64,000 nucleotides of DNA. Origin: Trematomus loennbergii. Its lineage: Eukaryota > Chordata > Actinopteri > Perciformes > Nototheniidae. The number at the start of each line of letters is the position of its first letter. The stretch's first letter is position 1. The position numbers and the translations under genes are program-made. Shown in pieces: positions 52,861 to 63,760 of the stretch. The notes below the pieces were generated by a model. It was not told the DNA's origin. It did not search any database and was given only the letters and a program-made list of their open reading frames with translations. The stretch spans positions 25,263,470 through 25,327,469 of the forward strand of contig JAAOOA010000116.1 in the NCBI GenBank assembly GCA_012861695.1, in the 5' to 3' direction.

Positions 52861-53868
52861 AGGGGACCTATTATGCAAAATGCACTTTTGATATCTTTTA
52901 TACATAAATATGTGTCCCCGGTGTGTCAGGGAACTCACAAAGTGTCAGAAAACAAAACCCTCTCTCTTTTCCTCCGTACCCACATCTCTAAAAAAAAAAA
53001 AAAAAAAACAGGGATGCTAACATGCAGATCCAGAATTTTCGCTCCGATTACGTCATTGGCGACATCCGGCCGACGTGACATGTCCCAACCTATCGTCTCC
53101 GGCCGACGTGACACGTCCCAACCTATCGTCTCCGGCACACGTGACACGTCCCAACCTATCGTCTCCGGCACACGTGACACGTCCCAACCTATCGTCTCCG
53201 GCACACGTGACACGTCCCAACCTATCGTCTCTGCATACAGTCGCAGCTGTGTGTCTGTGTATTCAGCAGGATGTCTGCTGGAGGCTTAGAGTAAAGTTGT
53301 TATATATATAATACATATAATGGCACTGTTCTAGCGGTAAACACTTAAGAAAGAACATGTCAAGTATGTGCTGTATCAGAAACAATGCGCAGCGTGTTTT
53401 GGGAGTAATATGCTCTGTGTTTACATTAGCAAGCATGCTAACACTCAGAGCTAACCATGGAGCTAACGCTGTAGGCTACTGGAGAGAATATGTGTAAAGT
53501 AATGTCCTTGTGTAAACCCTGTGTGAGAGAAAGGTTTGAGCTCCATACTGTTTCAGAAATAAAGATTGAAGTGGTTCGGAGCATAACATGGCATTTAATC
53601 ACCGCAGCGTTTAGCTGAGTTTCTCCCGGTAGAAAACTCTCTTAGCAGGGGAAAGCTGCGTGACGCTACAAAGGGGCGTGGCTAGCAGCAGCCGTTCCAT
53701 TTAAAGCAGAATCCGCCTGTTTGCAACAGGGCTGCAATAGAGGGGTATGAGCAGTATGAGGCATGGCTACAATGGGTGATCTGTTTTTAAGCAAAAAACT
53801 TCACAGACATGTTTTGTATAGGTATGGCCCTACAATATATTTTTCAAATATAGCATAATAGGTCCACT
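52861..53868. mobile_element. TTAA-type element carrying a minisatellite
   Basis: Starts AGGGGACCTATTATGCAAAA after TTGA (a decayed TTAA, 52857-52860) and ends before TTAA at 53869-53872. The right end in reverse complement reads AGTGGACCTATTATGC. It contains an A17 run near 52990 and the 33-bp tandem array at 53074-53231. At 1.0 kb it has no recognisable transposase. It shares its terminal motif with 2087-2291 and 2494-4074. Confidence 0.75.
53074..53231. repeat. 33-bp minisatellite, five units
   Basis: Five tandem 33-bp units containing ACACGTCCCAACCTATCGTC. The last three junctions create the palindrome CACGTG followed by ACACGT. Because 33 is divisible by three, both strands stay open across the array (RDTSQPIVSGT in one frame); this is not evidence of a protein. 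Confidence 0.95.
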
Positions 53869-53872
53869 TTAA

Positions 53873-54907
53873 GTTTGAGTCTGTCTTTAGCAGAATTCAC
53901 CACATTTGTGCCACATATGTTAAGGGACTTCTCAGGTCACACTCGACTGCAGTAAAGTTGTTAGTCATTTGGATGTAAATGTTGTCATCATTTTTGCCAC
54001 GCACATTGGAATGTGCATTCATATAATTTAGTTAAGGCTGATATTGAGCTGAACACTGAGTGACCCCTGAATTACCCCCATGCTGCCAGTTTGCATTGCA
54101 ACCTCTACTCCCATGCAGAAACTACCTAGCTGCTGTGACTATAGAGGTGCACTCTAGGACAAAGCTTTTCTATTGCTCTCTCTTTCTCTCTCTGCAGGAT
54201 GTCTGTCAGCTTTAACAGATGGATTAACCTTTTATTCCTCTTTCTCTCTGGCGACTGATCCTCAGCTCTGCTTTGTTTGTGTTTTTGGATAACATGAGAT
54301 CATCTGGAGTCTACGCTGTGCACACCGCCTCTTCCTCCTCTTGTTGAATCCATTTGTATTTTCCTCGCTGTTCGTGTCCTGTGTCCTCTCTTGACCTTTT
54401 CTAAATGAAAGTTGGCATTCCATTCCCTAATTTGACTTACTATTGTTAGGGTGAGATTAGAGTTCCTTAACAGACACATGAACACATCAGCTAATTATCT
54501 CTCCTGGGTGAAAAGCGTCGACCTTCAAAATGCTTTGGCTGCCCGACTATCAAAGAAAATCCTCCGACAAGGTCTTGGTATCCTCTCAGTCTGTGGAGGA
54601 GTGTTGTGATGACATAATCCTGCAGGTGCAAAAATGAGAAGTGACCGTGCAGTGTTTATGCTAAATTAGTCATTCTGAATTCCTGCTAGTAATGCCTTTA
54701 TTACTAAAGGATTGCATCTTAGTTCAGCAAGACTTTAAAAGTTCAACAAAGAAAATGGACCTAATATGTATAAAAGATGAAGATGGTCCCCTGTCAATGG
54801 TGTAAGGGCCTATAGTCAGTATTCACAAAATTGAAATTCCAATGGAAGTGGGTGAGAATGTAAGCTTCAACGAATAAGCTTCATTATAAAATAGAGGCAA
54901 TTTCATT
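53873..54907. other. Single-copy non-coding sequence
   Basis: Nothing recognised. Around 54190-54300 there is weak similarity in word order to 58965-59080 (CTGCAGGAT, TTAAC, CTGATCCT). Confidence 0.45.
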
Positions 54908-54911
54908 TTAA

Positions 54912-55150
54912 AGACATATTCTGCTCGTTTTCAGGTTCATATCAGTATCTAGTGTCTCTGCTGGGACATGTCTCCATGCTTTAATGATCAAAAAGCTCTT
55001 TATCTCATACTGCCTGTGCTGCAGCACCTCTTTTCACCCTCTGTCTGAAACCAGAGCCCAGTCTGCTCTGATTGGTTAGCTGGCCGGCTCTGTTGTGATT
55101 GGTTAACCAGTTAAAGATGTCCCGCTTCCAACACATTGTAATCACGTACA
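54912..55150 (+). mobile_element. TTAA-type miniature element
   Basis: Starts AGACATATTCTGCTCGTTTT after TTAA at 54908-54911 and continues through CATGTCTCCATGCTTTAA, AAAAAGCTCTTT and the CTGATTGGTTAGCTGGCC segment. It is the same family as 13040-13317 and 5396-5452. The right end is not clear; the sequence passes into another repeat near 55150. Confidence 0.65.
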
Positions 55151-55335
55151 AGGACCGACGCGGTGCTTCCATGAGCGTCAAATACCGCCGCCGGTGGGAA
55201 TACATTGCAATCAATTGAAAGCTCTTTGCGTCCGTTTATGAAGCTGAAGGAGCCTTGGCGCGTCCCAACTGCACGCCACGGGACCCTGACCAAGCGTCGC
55301 TCCTGGACGTTTAGGGAGTGAGAGTGTGTTGCCAT

Positions 55336-55961
55336 ATGAAACAGAACTGTAAGCAGATTTTATTTTTCTCTATGGATATTTTACAAATCACTCACCTTTC
55401 AAACCGTATTCTTGTTTAATTAATAACAACTTTTGTTTACTGTCATATAGTATTTTATACCTGTTTACTTTATTCTCTTATTTTTTTATAACTATAATGA
55501 TCATATAAAGATGTGCCTTTACCTCACTGGTTGTAGAAAAAGCTTCTTATATTCGTTAGCATAGCTAGCTAACCAGATGCTAATAACAACAAAGTTATTG
55601 ACTGTATGATCAGTATGACAGATGAACAATCGCCACTGGGCTTACAACTAAAGACACAGCCACGCAAAAACTGCGGCATGTGTACGGCTCCTTATGGGTA
55701 CTGCAATTTCTGAAATGCGGAGCAGCGTTCTGGTGCTCTCCGTCAGAACTGCACCCCTGTCAGACCAGACATATACCACGTGATGACACGTTAGGCTCGT
55801 GTTGTGTTCAAGGACCCTGACCTTGGCCAGGAAAAACAGGCACTCGCTTTGTTTAATTATTTTGCGGTCTAGATTTCTTTAATTTTTTTCTTTTTTGCGT
55901 GTGTTTATAAATTACCTCGCGGTCCGTATACGGCCCGTAGGCCGGAGGTTCCCCACCCCTG
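55336..55961 (+). mobile_element. hAT relic with mosaic ends
   Basis: The left part (ACAGAACTGTAAGCAGATTT, ATGGATATTTTACAAATCAC, CTGTCATATAGTATTTTATA) follows the hAT at 22854-24604, but the right end reads GGAGGTTCCCCACCCCTG, the complement of a CAGGGGTGGGGAACC-type hAT terminus. No left terminus or duplication is visible. It is either a mosaic or two overlapping relics. Confidence 0.55.
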
Positions 55962-56351
55962 CACTACAGGGAAGGGAAAACCACCAAAAAGCATAATAGC
56001 ATTTTTACAGTTTCACCATCCATATATAACCCTCATGCTGATATATTAAAAAGACAACTCACATGCAAATAATTTGATTGTTGATTCGTGCTTCAATTTT
56101 TGCTAACTCGTGTCCCGTCTAATGATCTGTGTACTGCTGGGGTGAAGCCAACACAGAAAGGACAAACGGTGACAGGGCATTTCAGCACAAGTGACTGAAG
56201 AGAGAAAGTGTGTATTATTTTGATAGTGTTTAAAGTGTGCATGTGTGAGGCTTTGTGAGGAAGAGGAGGCCAAGCTGATACATCTTACCTGCATGTGTGT
56301 GAGCTTAAGAAACAGTGAGACTGTTGCCTGTATGTATACACATCTGTACGT

Positions 56352-56353
<2 letters not shown>
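55962..56353. other. Non-coding spacer
   Basis: Nothing recognised. Confidence 0.5.

Positions 56354-56420
<67 letters not shown>
56354..56420. repeat. (TG)n microsatellite
   Basis: Pure TG tract of about 66 bp followed by a run of G. Confidence 0.97.
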
Positions 56421-56535
56421 GTTGGGGGGGGGTTCTGATCCAGCCTTTCCTCAGGGTCTGCCTGGCATTGTGATGCTTCCTGTGCCGGCAGACATTATCA
56501 GTGTGGGATCAACAAAGGGACAAAAGGGCTCCGGA

Positions 56536-56648
<113 letters not shown>

Positions 56649-56712
56649 ATGCTAGCTAGCTTTTTCCCAGGCCTCTTGGAGCCAATGATGGCTTCCTGTC
56701 CGTCTGTACATA

Positions 56713-56793
56713 TGTATCTATCTATCTATCCATCTATCCATCTATCCATCTATCCATCTATCTATCTATCTATCCATCTATCTATCTATCTAA
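56713..56793. repeat. (TATC/CATC)n tetranucleotide microsatellite
   Basis: About 20 tandem TATC and CATC units in mixed order. Confidence 0.97.
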
Positions 56794-56943
56794 TAGCTGT
56801 TTAAATTAATTTAAGTTGTAGATATGTTTTTATAAACAAAAGATTGTTTTAGGGATGACACAATTATTTTGATACTTCAATTATCCTATTCTTCTTCCCT
56901 CCTATTGTCCCTCCTTCCCATAAACTATTCTCCCCCCTCCCTT

Positions 56944-56947
<4 letters not shown>

Positions 56948-56986
<39 letters not shown>
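56948..56986. repeat. (TG)n microsatellite
   Basis: Short TG tract of about 38 bp. Confidence 0.95.
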
Positions 56987-56987
<1 letters not shown>

Positions 56988-57216
56988 GTGAAGTGTTTTG
57001 TAAATGTTAGTGTTGGTGCCTCATTGAGCCGTCAGATCACGTGAGATCAGGGGATCAGCCTGAGAGCTGCAAAATGGGACACAAGCAACACAGGTTCACA
57101 ACATTCTTCTTTCTCTTTATACGTTTCTTTATTAATGTTTTACTTTGACAAGCAGATAAATCACCAACAAATTATGATCATGACAACACTGCCAAGTAGG
57201 AAAACCAACTACCAAT

Positions 57217-57878
57217 AGAGAGGTGAAGTCCCGCCCATCTACTTCCGACCCATGGGACCTTATTTCGAAAAAGTATGTATTGAAGTCAATGGGGAGAGAA
57301 AGATTATCTTTCGATCCCGTTTGTGCCACAAATTACACATATGATGTTTGTCAATCTTAAACAATAATTTCCATGTCAAAAAAGTCACAGTTTGTCGTAA
57401 AACTGTTGAAATATAAGACTATATGAAAAATACGCAACTAGAAAGACTACGAATCCCAGAATCCCGGTCCCACATGCTGGCTCTTACGGAACCGACTAAC
57501 TCCCCTTGTGTGTATGTACAGCTCTCAACATGCCAGACTTGTAGTGACTTTCACCTCTTTTAATACTTTTCACCTCATTCTGAAAGAAAGAAGTGAAATG
57601 TGCCAACGTGACGGCCGTCTTGGTGTGTGGTGCGAGACGGGAGATGTAGTTCATTGAGCGGTTTCACACAAAAAAAGTGTTACTTCACAGTTTTACGACA
57701 CATTACATTTTTTGACTTGCAAAATTATCTTTAAATTGACAAACATCATATGTGTAATTCGTGGCACAATTCAAACGGGATCGAAAGATAATCTCTCTCC
57801 CCATTGACTTCAATGCATACTTTTTCCGAAATAAGGTCCCATGGAGCTCGACCGGAAAGGGAGGGACTTCGCCTCTCT
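57217..57878. mobile_element. Long-TIR element (AGAGAGG... family)
   Basis: The left arm 57217 to about 57410 and the right arm about 57685-57878 are inverted copies. They match closely around GGGACCTTATTTCG, TTGAAGTCAATGGGGAGAGA, ATTATCTTTCGATCCCGTTT and ACACATATGATGTTTGTCAA. Outermost bases are AGAGAGG and CCTCTCT, flanked by AT on both sides. No coding sequence. Target preference is unclear, so the class is not assigned. Confidence 0.8.
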
Positions 57879-59735
57879 ATGACATCAAACCGACATGACA
57901 GCTCTATGGTGAATACAGCTAATGCTAATACATACACATAATGGCAATGACAAACAATATCTAAAATATTAGTTAAAAAAAATATAAAGAAAGAGAAAAA
58001 CTAAAACTAAAAAAATATGTAATTAGAGAAAAGGTTACCATTCCTGTTTGTTCAATGCTTCAGACGTATCCTCATTCTCATACCATTCTTCACTCTTCAT
58101 ACTATTTGTTTTCATTTCTGTATCTCTCATCAGTTACCCTCCCTCTCTCTCTCTTTCTCATTATCGATCCACCCCCCTCCCCCTATGATAGGAAACTGTC
58201 AGTCAGGATCCCTGCTCATCAGTTCTGCCCAGTCAGCTTCGCAAGGGGAGGGGAGGGGAGGGGGTTGGGATCTACTATCTGAGGTTTACTCCACTCATCC
58301 TCTCACTCTGAGCTGATGTGACACCAGCATTGTACCCTCTTATCTCCCACCACACTGAGCTGTGTGAATCTGAAACAGCGTTTAAAAGCGTCTAAATACA
58401 CACAGATAAGCGCAGATGATAAGCTGTGAAATAGGGTAACAGGAATGAGTGCTAAAACCCACAATGACCTGGCATTTTACCACTTCTGGTTCCCTCTTCT
58501 CAATGTCAGTGGTATTTTTAATGTGTTGAAATATAGTGTGTGGTAAACACAAGCTGCAATAGAGTTTCACACTTTGTTCTTCAACATCAAATATGCCAGT
58601 AAATACTCCACTTGATCGATTATGAACGAAGCTTCTGTGTTAGCGGTTGCTAACAAGTGAGTGAATAAACTACTAAACGTGATCTAGCCGACACAATCTG
58701 TCTTTAGCTTAGCTTAACAAAAACATAGGTGGTCAAAGTATTGAAGACTTTACCTTGTTTTGCCTTAAGAGTACTTCAGTGGTGATGATGTTTGACAAGA
58801 GGAAGGAGCTTTTAGTGTTCATGTTTTACATTCATAGTGAGAAGACAAGAAGCTTGCCTCTCTTCATCTTCTTCCTCAAATAGCCTCTCATTATTGTACT
58901 TTCATTTTGTCTCACCCATTGTGTCTTTGATGCATGTCCTTTATTCTTCCCTGGGGGGGGCTTCTGCAGGATTTAACAGTTAGTTTAACCCATTATTCTG
59001 TTTGTTTCCTCTCTATGACTGATCCTGCTTTTTCCTCGTTTGCATTTGATCCTGAAACAGAAATTACACGGGATAATCTGGGATGAGCAGAGGGATTCAG
59101 AGTTTCTCTTTTCTCTTTCTTAACAAAGAAGAGCGGCACACAATAATCTGCACAGTCTTTCACTTCTTCAGGCCTACAGGGCACACTGGAACAAAGGAAT
59201 CTCAGGTGTAAGTAATCACAGTCTAATTTACCCTGATCTTCCATATTGTAATACAGTTTGGGCATGTACTTTCAGGACTCCTCTCAATACAATGTTGGCC
59301 TTTCAGAAACATTTTGTTAGTATTGCAACCTACCAGGGGGACATATTTTGAGTCCAACAGAGCCAGGGTTTCTTTACTTAGCTAGCTCTACAAACTAAAA
59401 CTCCTGATCAGAGATGACAGGTTTGTAGGTGGCTTTCAATTGTCTTTCCTCCTCAGGCTTTCCTCCTCAGGCTCTGTGTGTGGTCACATACAATGGGGTG
59501 TTTGCACGTCAATTGAACACGAACTGCACTAAAAGGATTGATCGCCGCCTATTTCCAATTTATAAGACTATGAAAAAAAGATATCACAACATAAGGCAAC
59601 CTGTTGCTGCAAATAGTGAAACGTACTTTGGCAAATAGGAGGATTAACAAAAACAGTAATGCCAAAAGGTAATGCCATGCATACAGCTTTGGTAGGTGGC
59701 GTGAATGTAACGCTATTGCTGAACTATACATATAA
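57879..59735. other. Mostly single-copy non-coding sequence
   Basis: Includes the diverged repeat at 58530-58700; otherwise nothing recognised. Frames at 58055-58282 and 59429-59638 show no domain. Confidence 0.45.
58530..58700. repeat. Diverged repeat, copy 2 (pair with 50180-50345)
   Basis: Partner of 50180-50345; the match is in word order and spacing, with many differences. Confidence 0.5.
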
Positions 59736-60749
59736 GGCCCCGGCTCCACGAGGACAAATACGGCAAAACGCATCGGAGTAACGCAAATGCAACCGCAAAA
59801 AACCTTCCGTCCCCACGCAATATACACCGGATTGTGTCAAGCTCCACGAGACGGCTCCGTTTACATCCAAACGCTGGAAAAGCTGCAGTACATATGCCGA
59901 ACCTGTACGTGGTGCTGTAACTTCCTCCACAAAAGCAGCAACTTCCTCCACAAAAGCAGCGAAGAAGAATGGTTGTCATGGCTGCCCTTCTGTTTATTCC
60001 ATGGGTGGGGGCCGAGGGATCCGCGCAGAGTTTTTCGCCGGTCAACGTATATTAAAGTTTAAATCTTCCGGACAAAATTATAAAAGTGCCGGTCAAAGGT
60101 CTTCATTGTTATTTATTGAGCTTTAAAACAAATGAATAACGACGATATAATGATATATAATCATCAAATACACAGAGCCTGTCTCTTTTTCCTCTCTTCT
60201 CACAGCGTCAGTGTCTGTCTCATGCAGCAGCTGATCCTGTAATGAGTGACCCGACAGTAAAAATGAACATATTTTTAACTAGTTTAGGTAGTTGAGAGGT
60301 AATTAAAATAGCTAAGGTGATGATCTGACTTGAAGTGTGTGTTTTGCTCCCGCTGCATCACAGCGGCAGGAGCTGCGTGTCTCCGTCCTGTCAGATTAGA
60401 CTTCACTCGCGTTTATGTCCATATCGAGATAAAGATAAATAATCTGAATTCAAGGAGGAGCTCCTGTAGATGTTGCACAAAGAACTGTAGCATGGTCAGT
60501 AGCGACTGGAGCACGATAGCAACCCCGCGGGGGAGAGGCGGGGCTATGAAAACGAATGACCGTATAGGCGACTCCACGGCCCCGTTGGACCCCCCAGAGC
60601 GCTCAGTTCCCAGATCTATCCACCTTTGGACCCGTTGTCGTTTGCGGGGTCTTTTCTACGTTTCCCTTACGGCGTCGTGGAGCTTAGAGGGCTATACGCA
60701 TGAGAAATATGCGGATTCAACCAGTTTCCGTCCTCGTGGAGCCGGGGCC
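59736..60749 (+). mobile_element. PIF/Harbinger-like element with TAA target, copy 2
   Basis: Flanked by TAA at 59733-59735 and 60750-60752. Ends GGCCCCGGCTCCACGAGGAC and the exact inverse GTCCTCGTGGAGCCGGGGCC form a perfect 20-bp inverted repeat. A 21-bp direct repeat (AACTTCCTCCACAAAAGCAG) occurs at about 59919-59960. The 1014-bp interior encodes no recognisable transposase. It relates in reverse to 34041-34776. Confidence 0.82.
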
Positions 60750-60865
60750 TAAAGCATTCCCTCTGTACCACTTATAGATTGTCTTCAAAATGACAGTATT
60801 GTCAAAGTGAGTGAGTGGTGGTATTTTCTCATTTCGAGCAGTTTATTTGCATCATCTTTTAAACT

Positions 60866-60930
60866 GCAGCGAGTTTCTTCTAATGTAAGTGTTTTGGGAA
60901 GTTGTGTTTGCACCTGTTGGCCACCGTACC
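60866..60930 (-). mobile_element. Fragment of the fold-back element family
   Basis: CTGCAGCGAGTTTCTTC, then GTGTTTGCACCTGTTGGCCA and CCGTA, matches the outer right end of 36470-37680. No other end is present. Confidence 0.6.
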
Positions 60931-62411
60931 AGTGGGTGTTTGTCATTTCTTATCTGTTGTGTTTGTGTATTTTTTAATTGTGCAAAATAAAAAATAAAAA
61001 CATGTCCCACTCCACATCATCTGTGCCTCCCACACACTACACTAAATGTAGTCTAATAAGATGTATGGTCGTCAGCAAACAACCAGGTCAAACAATGTGT
61101 TATACCGATAATACCTTCAAAAGGAAATGATCTATTCAATGTCATTGTTTACTTTCATCCAGCAGTTACAATTGATTCCTATACACACTTTAGAAAACAC
61201 TTGTGCCGGATAATGCACTTCGACGCCGTCCATTTGAATACTCCAAACACTCAAACATATACAAATACACCCCTTTTGTTTCACTCTAGAGTGCATGTTT
61301 ACTACAATTTTGCTAACAAAATATGGCAACACAAATGGATAGTGGTTATTGTGTGATGCTGAAGGAGTTATCACGACGTTTCTAAGGATGATTTATTTAC
61401 TGGACAATGGGCTGGTGTCGATTGGTAATCGCTCATTTAATGAGCATGCTTAAGTGCAGGAAGACAATAAAAGAATAAAACATTATTTTATTTTGTATGC
61501 ATTTATCTGCAACACCATTGGGTTATTCGGTGTCTATTGATATGCTTTCATACTTTTTGCTCTTGTGTTTCCATTTTGCTGTTTGTGGAACAGCACTGAG
61601 TTTTTTTTTAAAAAGTGGACCAACTTGGATCTTAGGTCCAGCAGTAAAACTTAAAATACTGGAAATGATATAAACTGAAATGTAAAATGGACCCCTCAGC
61701 CTTCCTAAACTAACAAGTCCTCTACATTCAGAAACAGGTTTATTGCCAAGTAGGTAAACAAAACAAATGAAGTGTAAAAATGCTTTTGAGAATGAACTCT
61801 CAGAATTGTTCTGATGCAACATTTATCATTTGCCAAAAACTGGTACCAATTGGACCAGGTCCGGGAAAACTCCTCTGTGATAAACAAAGATGATCTCTTA
61901 GCTTTCAAAAGTTCCATGTTTTTTCCAAGTCCCTATTTCTCCTAAAGTCCCCTTCCATCTTCCCTCATCTCTTTTCTATCTTCTGAATGTGTCTCATGTT
62001 GCATGTATGCAGTGTTTCCTCTGTCAGACACATGTCAGCGGCCGTTATCTCCCCCTGCTATCTCCCCCTGCTCCTCCTCTTCCTCTCTTCCTCCTCTTGT
62101 TCCCTGCGTTAGCTTCGCTGCTCTGCGTCCCACTTGACCGCTTTAGGCCTCGGGTGAGGAGAGGGGAGGTCTGCGACCCCTCGACATGCACAACCCTACA
62201 CCTTTCAGACTTTCCTCTTAGTTATGTTGCTGTGATAGAAACGCAGGGGGAGGGCGGGGGGAGGGGAGTCACTCAAGCCCAATCTCTAGCTCTTCTTGTT
62301 TTGCATTTGCCAAGGAAATAGGTCCCTCTGTTATTGCACTTTAATTTTGTTATTGTACTTTATTGTGCCCCGGCTTTTCTGTGTGGGAATGTTGGAGAGA
62401 TGCCATGTACA
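60931..62411. other. Single-copy non-coding sequence
   Basis: Nothing recognised. The plus frame 61989-62321 is rich in Leu, Pro and Ser from pyrimidine-rich DNA and has no family resemblance. Confidence 0.45.
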
Positions 62412-62690
62412 CAGTGGTGGGCAATAACTTAGTACATTTACTCAAAGTATTGTTCTTTTGAGGAATTGTACCTGACTATTTCCATTTACAAAAAAACTTT
62501 CCCACGTGTTATTCACATGCTACGTGGTAAACAATACCAGCTGCAACCTTAAAATAACGAACATATTAATGAATCCATAGTTGAAAGTTCAATAGTATAA
62601 TATTACTCTAAAACGGGCCGCTGTTCAAAATGAGTTATTTAACTTTTGGTCCTTTGAGTATATAATATATTTGATGCTAAAACGTTTACC
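62412..62690 (+). mobile_element. hAT miniature element, truncated
   Basis: Starts CAGTGGTGGGCAATAACTTA and GTACATTTACTCAA, a teleost hAT left end of the same general family as 10341-10846. The right end is missing beyond about 62690. Confidence 0.6.
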
Positions 62691-62789
62691 TAAAGCCTAG
62701 GTACAGTAGGTCACACTGGAGAAGCCAGCCAGAGTAAGCTAGATTTTTAAAACTATATAAGTAAAACAGCCTGATGTATTTCTCCAGAG

Positions 62790-62826
62790 AGCTAGTGTTG
62801 CTAGCTACTTGCTAGCAACACTAGCT
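62790..62826. repeat. Perfect 16-bp inverted repeat with 5-nt loop
   Basis: Arms AGCTAGTGTTGCTAGC and GCTAGCAACACTAGCT enclose TACTT. It can form a short hairpin or cruciform. No function is evident. Confidence 0.9.
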
Positions 62827-62953
62827 GAATTACAAAAGTTGATCAATCTAAAGAGGAAAGGGAAAAGTTGGCATTACAGAAAGCCCGTCCCTCCAAAGCC
62901 ATTCCCCCAATATGATCAGAGTTAATCCTAACAAATATCATTAAGGTCCTTAA

Positions 62954-63323
62954 AGGTGGGGTAGGTATGTTTGAGAGACCGGCTCGAGATACACTTTTTG
63001 TTATATTCCATGGAATGCTCTTAACATCCCGATAGCAATGAATATCTTAAGTGCTTTGACAAAAAATCCATAAAAAAATGTCATCTGTGGAAGCCGTAGT
63101 ACTGTAAAAAGCACGACCAATCATTTTAGCCGGCCCGGCTAAAGTAACTGGATGGCCTACCTGCCTGTCAGCCTTCCAAACTTATCTCGTGCCCTCATTG
63201 GTCATGTGCGCGTTCGTGTGTTGGAGGAGGGGCTCTGTAAGGAAGTGGCAAATTTTTTCCGGCTGTGTATTTTCAAATTATAGCGCACTCGAGCTGGTTT
63301 CTCCAAAATTACCTACCCCGCCT
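62954..63323 (-). mobile_element. TTAA miniature element (AGGTGGGG family), copy 3
   Basis: Flanked by TTAA at 62950-62953 and 63324-63327. The ends are AGGTGGGGTAGGTATG and the inverse ATTACCTACCCCGCCT. Internally it is the reverse complement of 37105-37484 over its whole 370 bp, with scattered substitutions. It has no coding capacity. Confidence 0.88.
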
Positions 63324-63344
63324 TTAAGGTTGATAAATGCGCTC

Positions 63345-63760
63345 AAAGCCAAATTCGCGACTCTGTGGATTGGAGGCGGGGCTTAAGAACAATTCAAGTG
63401 TGCATCTTCTGTGGGCCCAGAATGGGTACTTTTGAACGAGAGAGTCAGGACACTTTGGCTTATTGCACCACTAAGGAACTTTTATAAGAATGAAAGTGGA
63501 GGCGTGTGGCGTAGTGGGTTGTGCGTTGGTGTTTGGATCAGGGGGTCACAGGTTCAAACCCCACTGCAGTCAGCATGTCGTTGTGTCCTGAGACACTTCG
63601 CCCCAAATTGCTCCTGTGGGGACTGTCCACAGTATTGAGTATGTAAGTCACTTTGGATAAAAGTGTCTAACAAGTAACATGTAATGTAATGTAATGAAAG
63701 GACTCTGCTGCCAACGCTGTATCCAGTTCTCTTTATACATCCATGGACAGTACTGTCCGA
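63345..63760 (+). repeat. Interspersed repeat split by a SINE
   Basis: Left part 63345-63496 and right part 63693-63760 together follow the repeat at 27215-27765. The SINE at 63497-63692 separates them. Confidence 0.55.
63497..63692 (+). mobile_element. tRNA-derived SINE
   Basis: Flanked by an 8-bp duplication AATGAAAG at 63489-63496 and 63693-63700. The 5' part has RNA polymerase III boxes: an A box around GGCGTAGTGGGTTG (63508-63521) and a B box GGTTCAAACCCC (63551-63562). The 3' part ends CACTTTGGATAAAAGTGTCT and a short (ATGTA)n-type tail, as in fish tRNA-SINEs that share tails with L2-like LINEs. It would be copied by a partner LINE and encodes no protein. It is not a functional tRNA gene: it has no cloverleaf and is followed by SINE body sequence. 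Confidence 0.85.

Noticed and set aside
53074..53231. A CRISPR-like array
   Set aside because: Units are contiguous 33-bp tandem repeats with no spacers, in eukaryotic repeat context.
61989..62321. A Leu/Pro-rich protein
   Set aside because: The composition follows from CCTCTTCC-rich DNA, and no signal or domain pattern is convincing.
63497..63570. A functional tRNA gene
   Set aside because: Only the A and B boxes are tRNA-like; the rest is SINE body with a LINE-type tail and flanking duplication.
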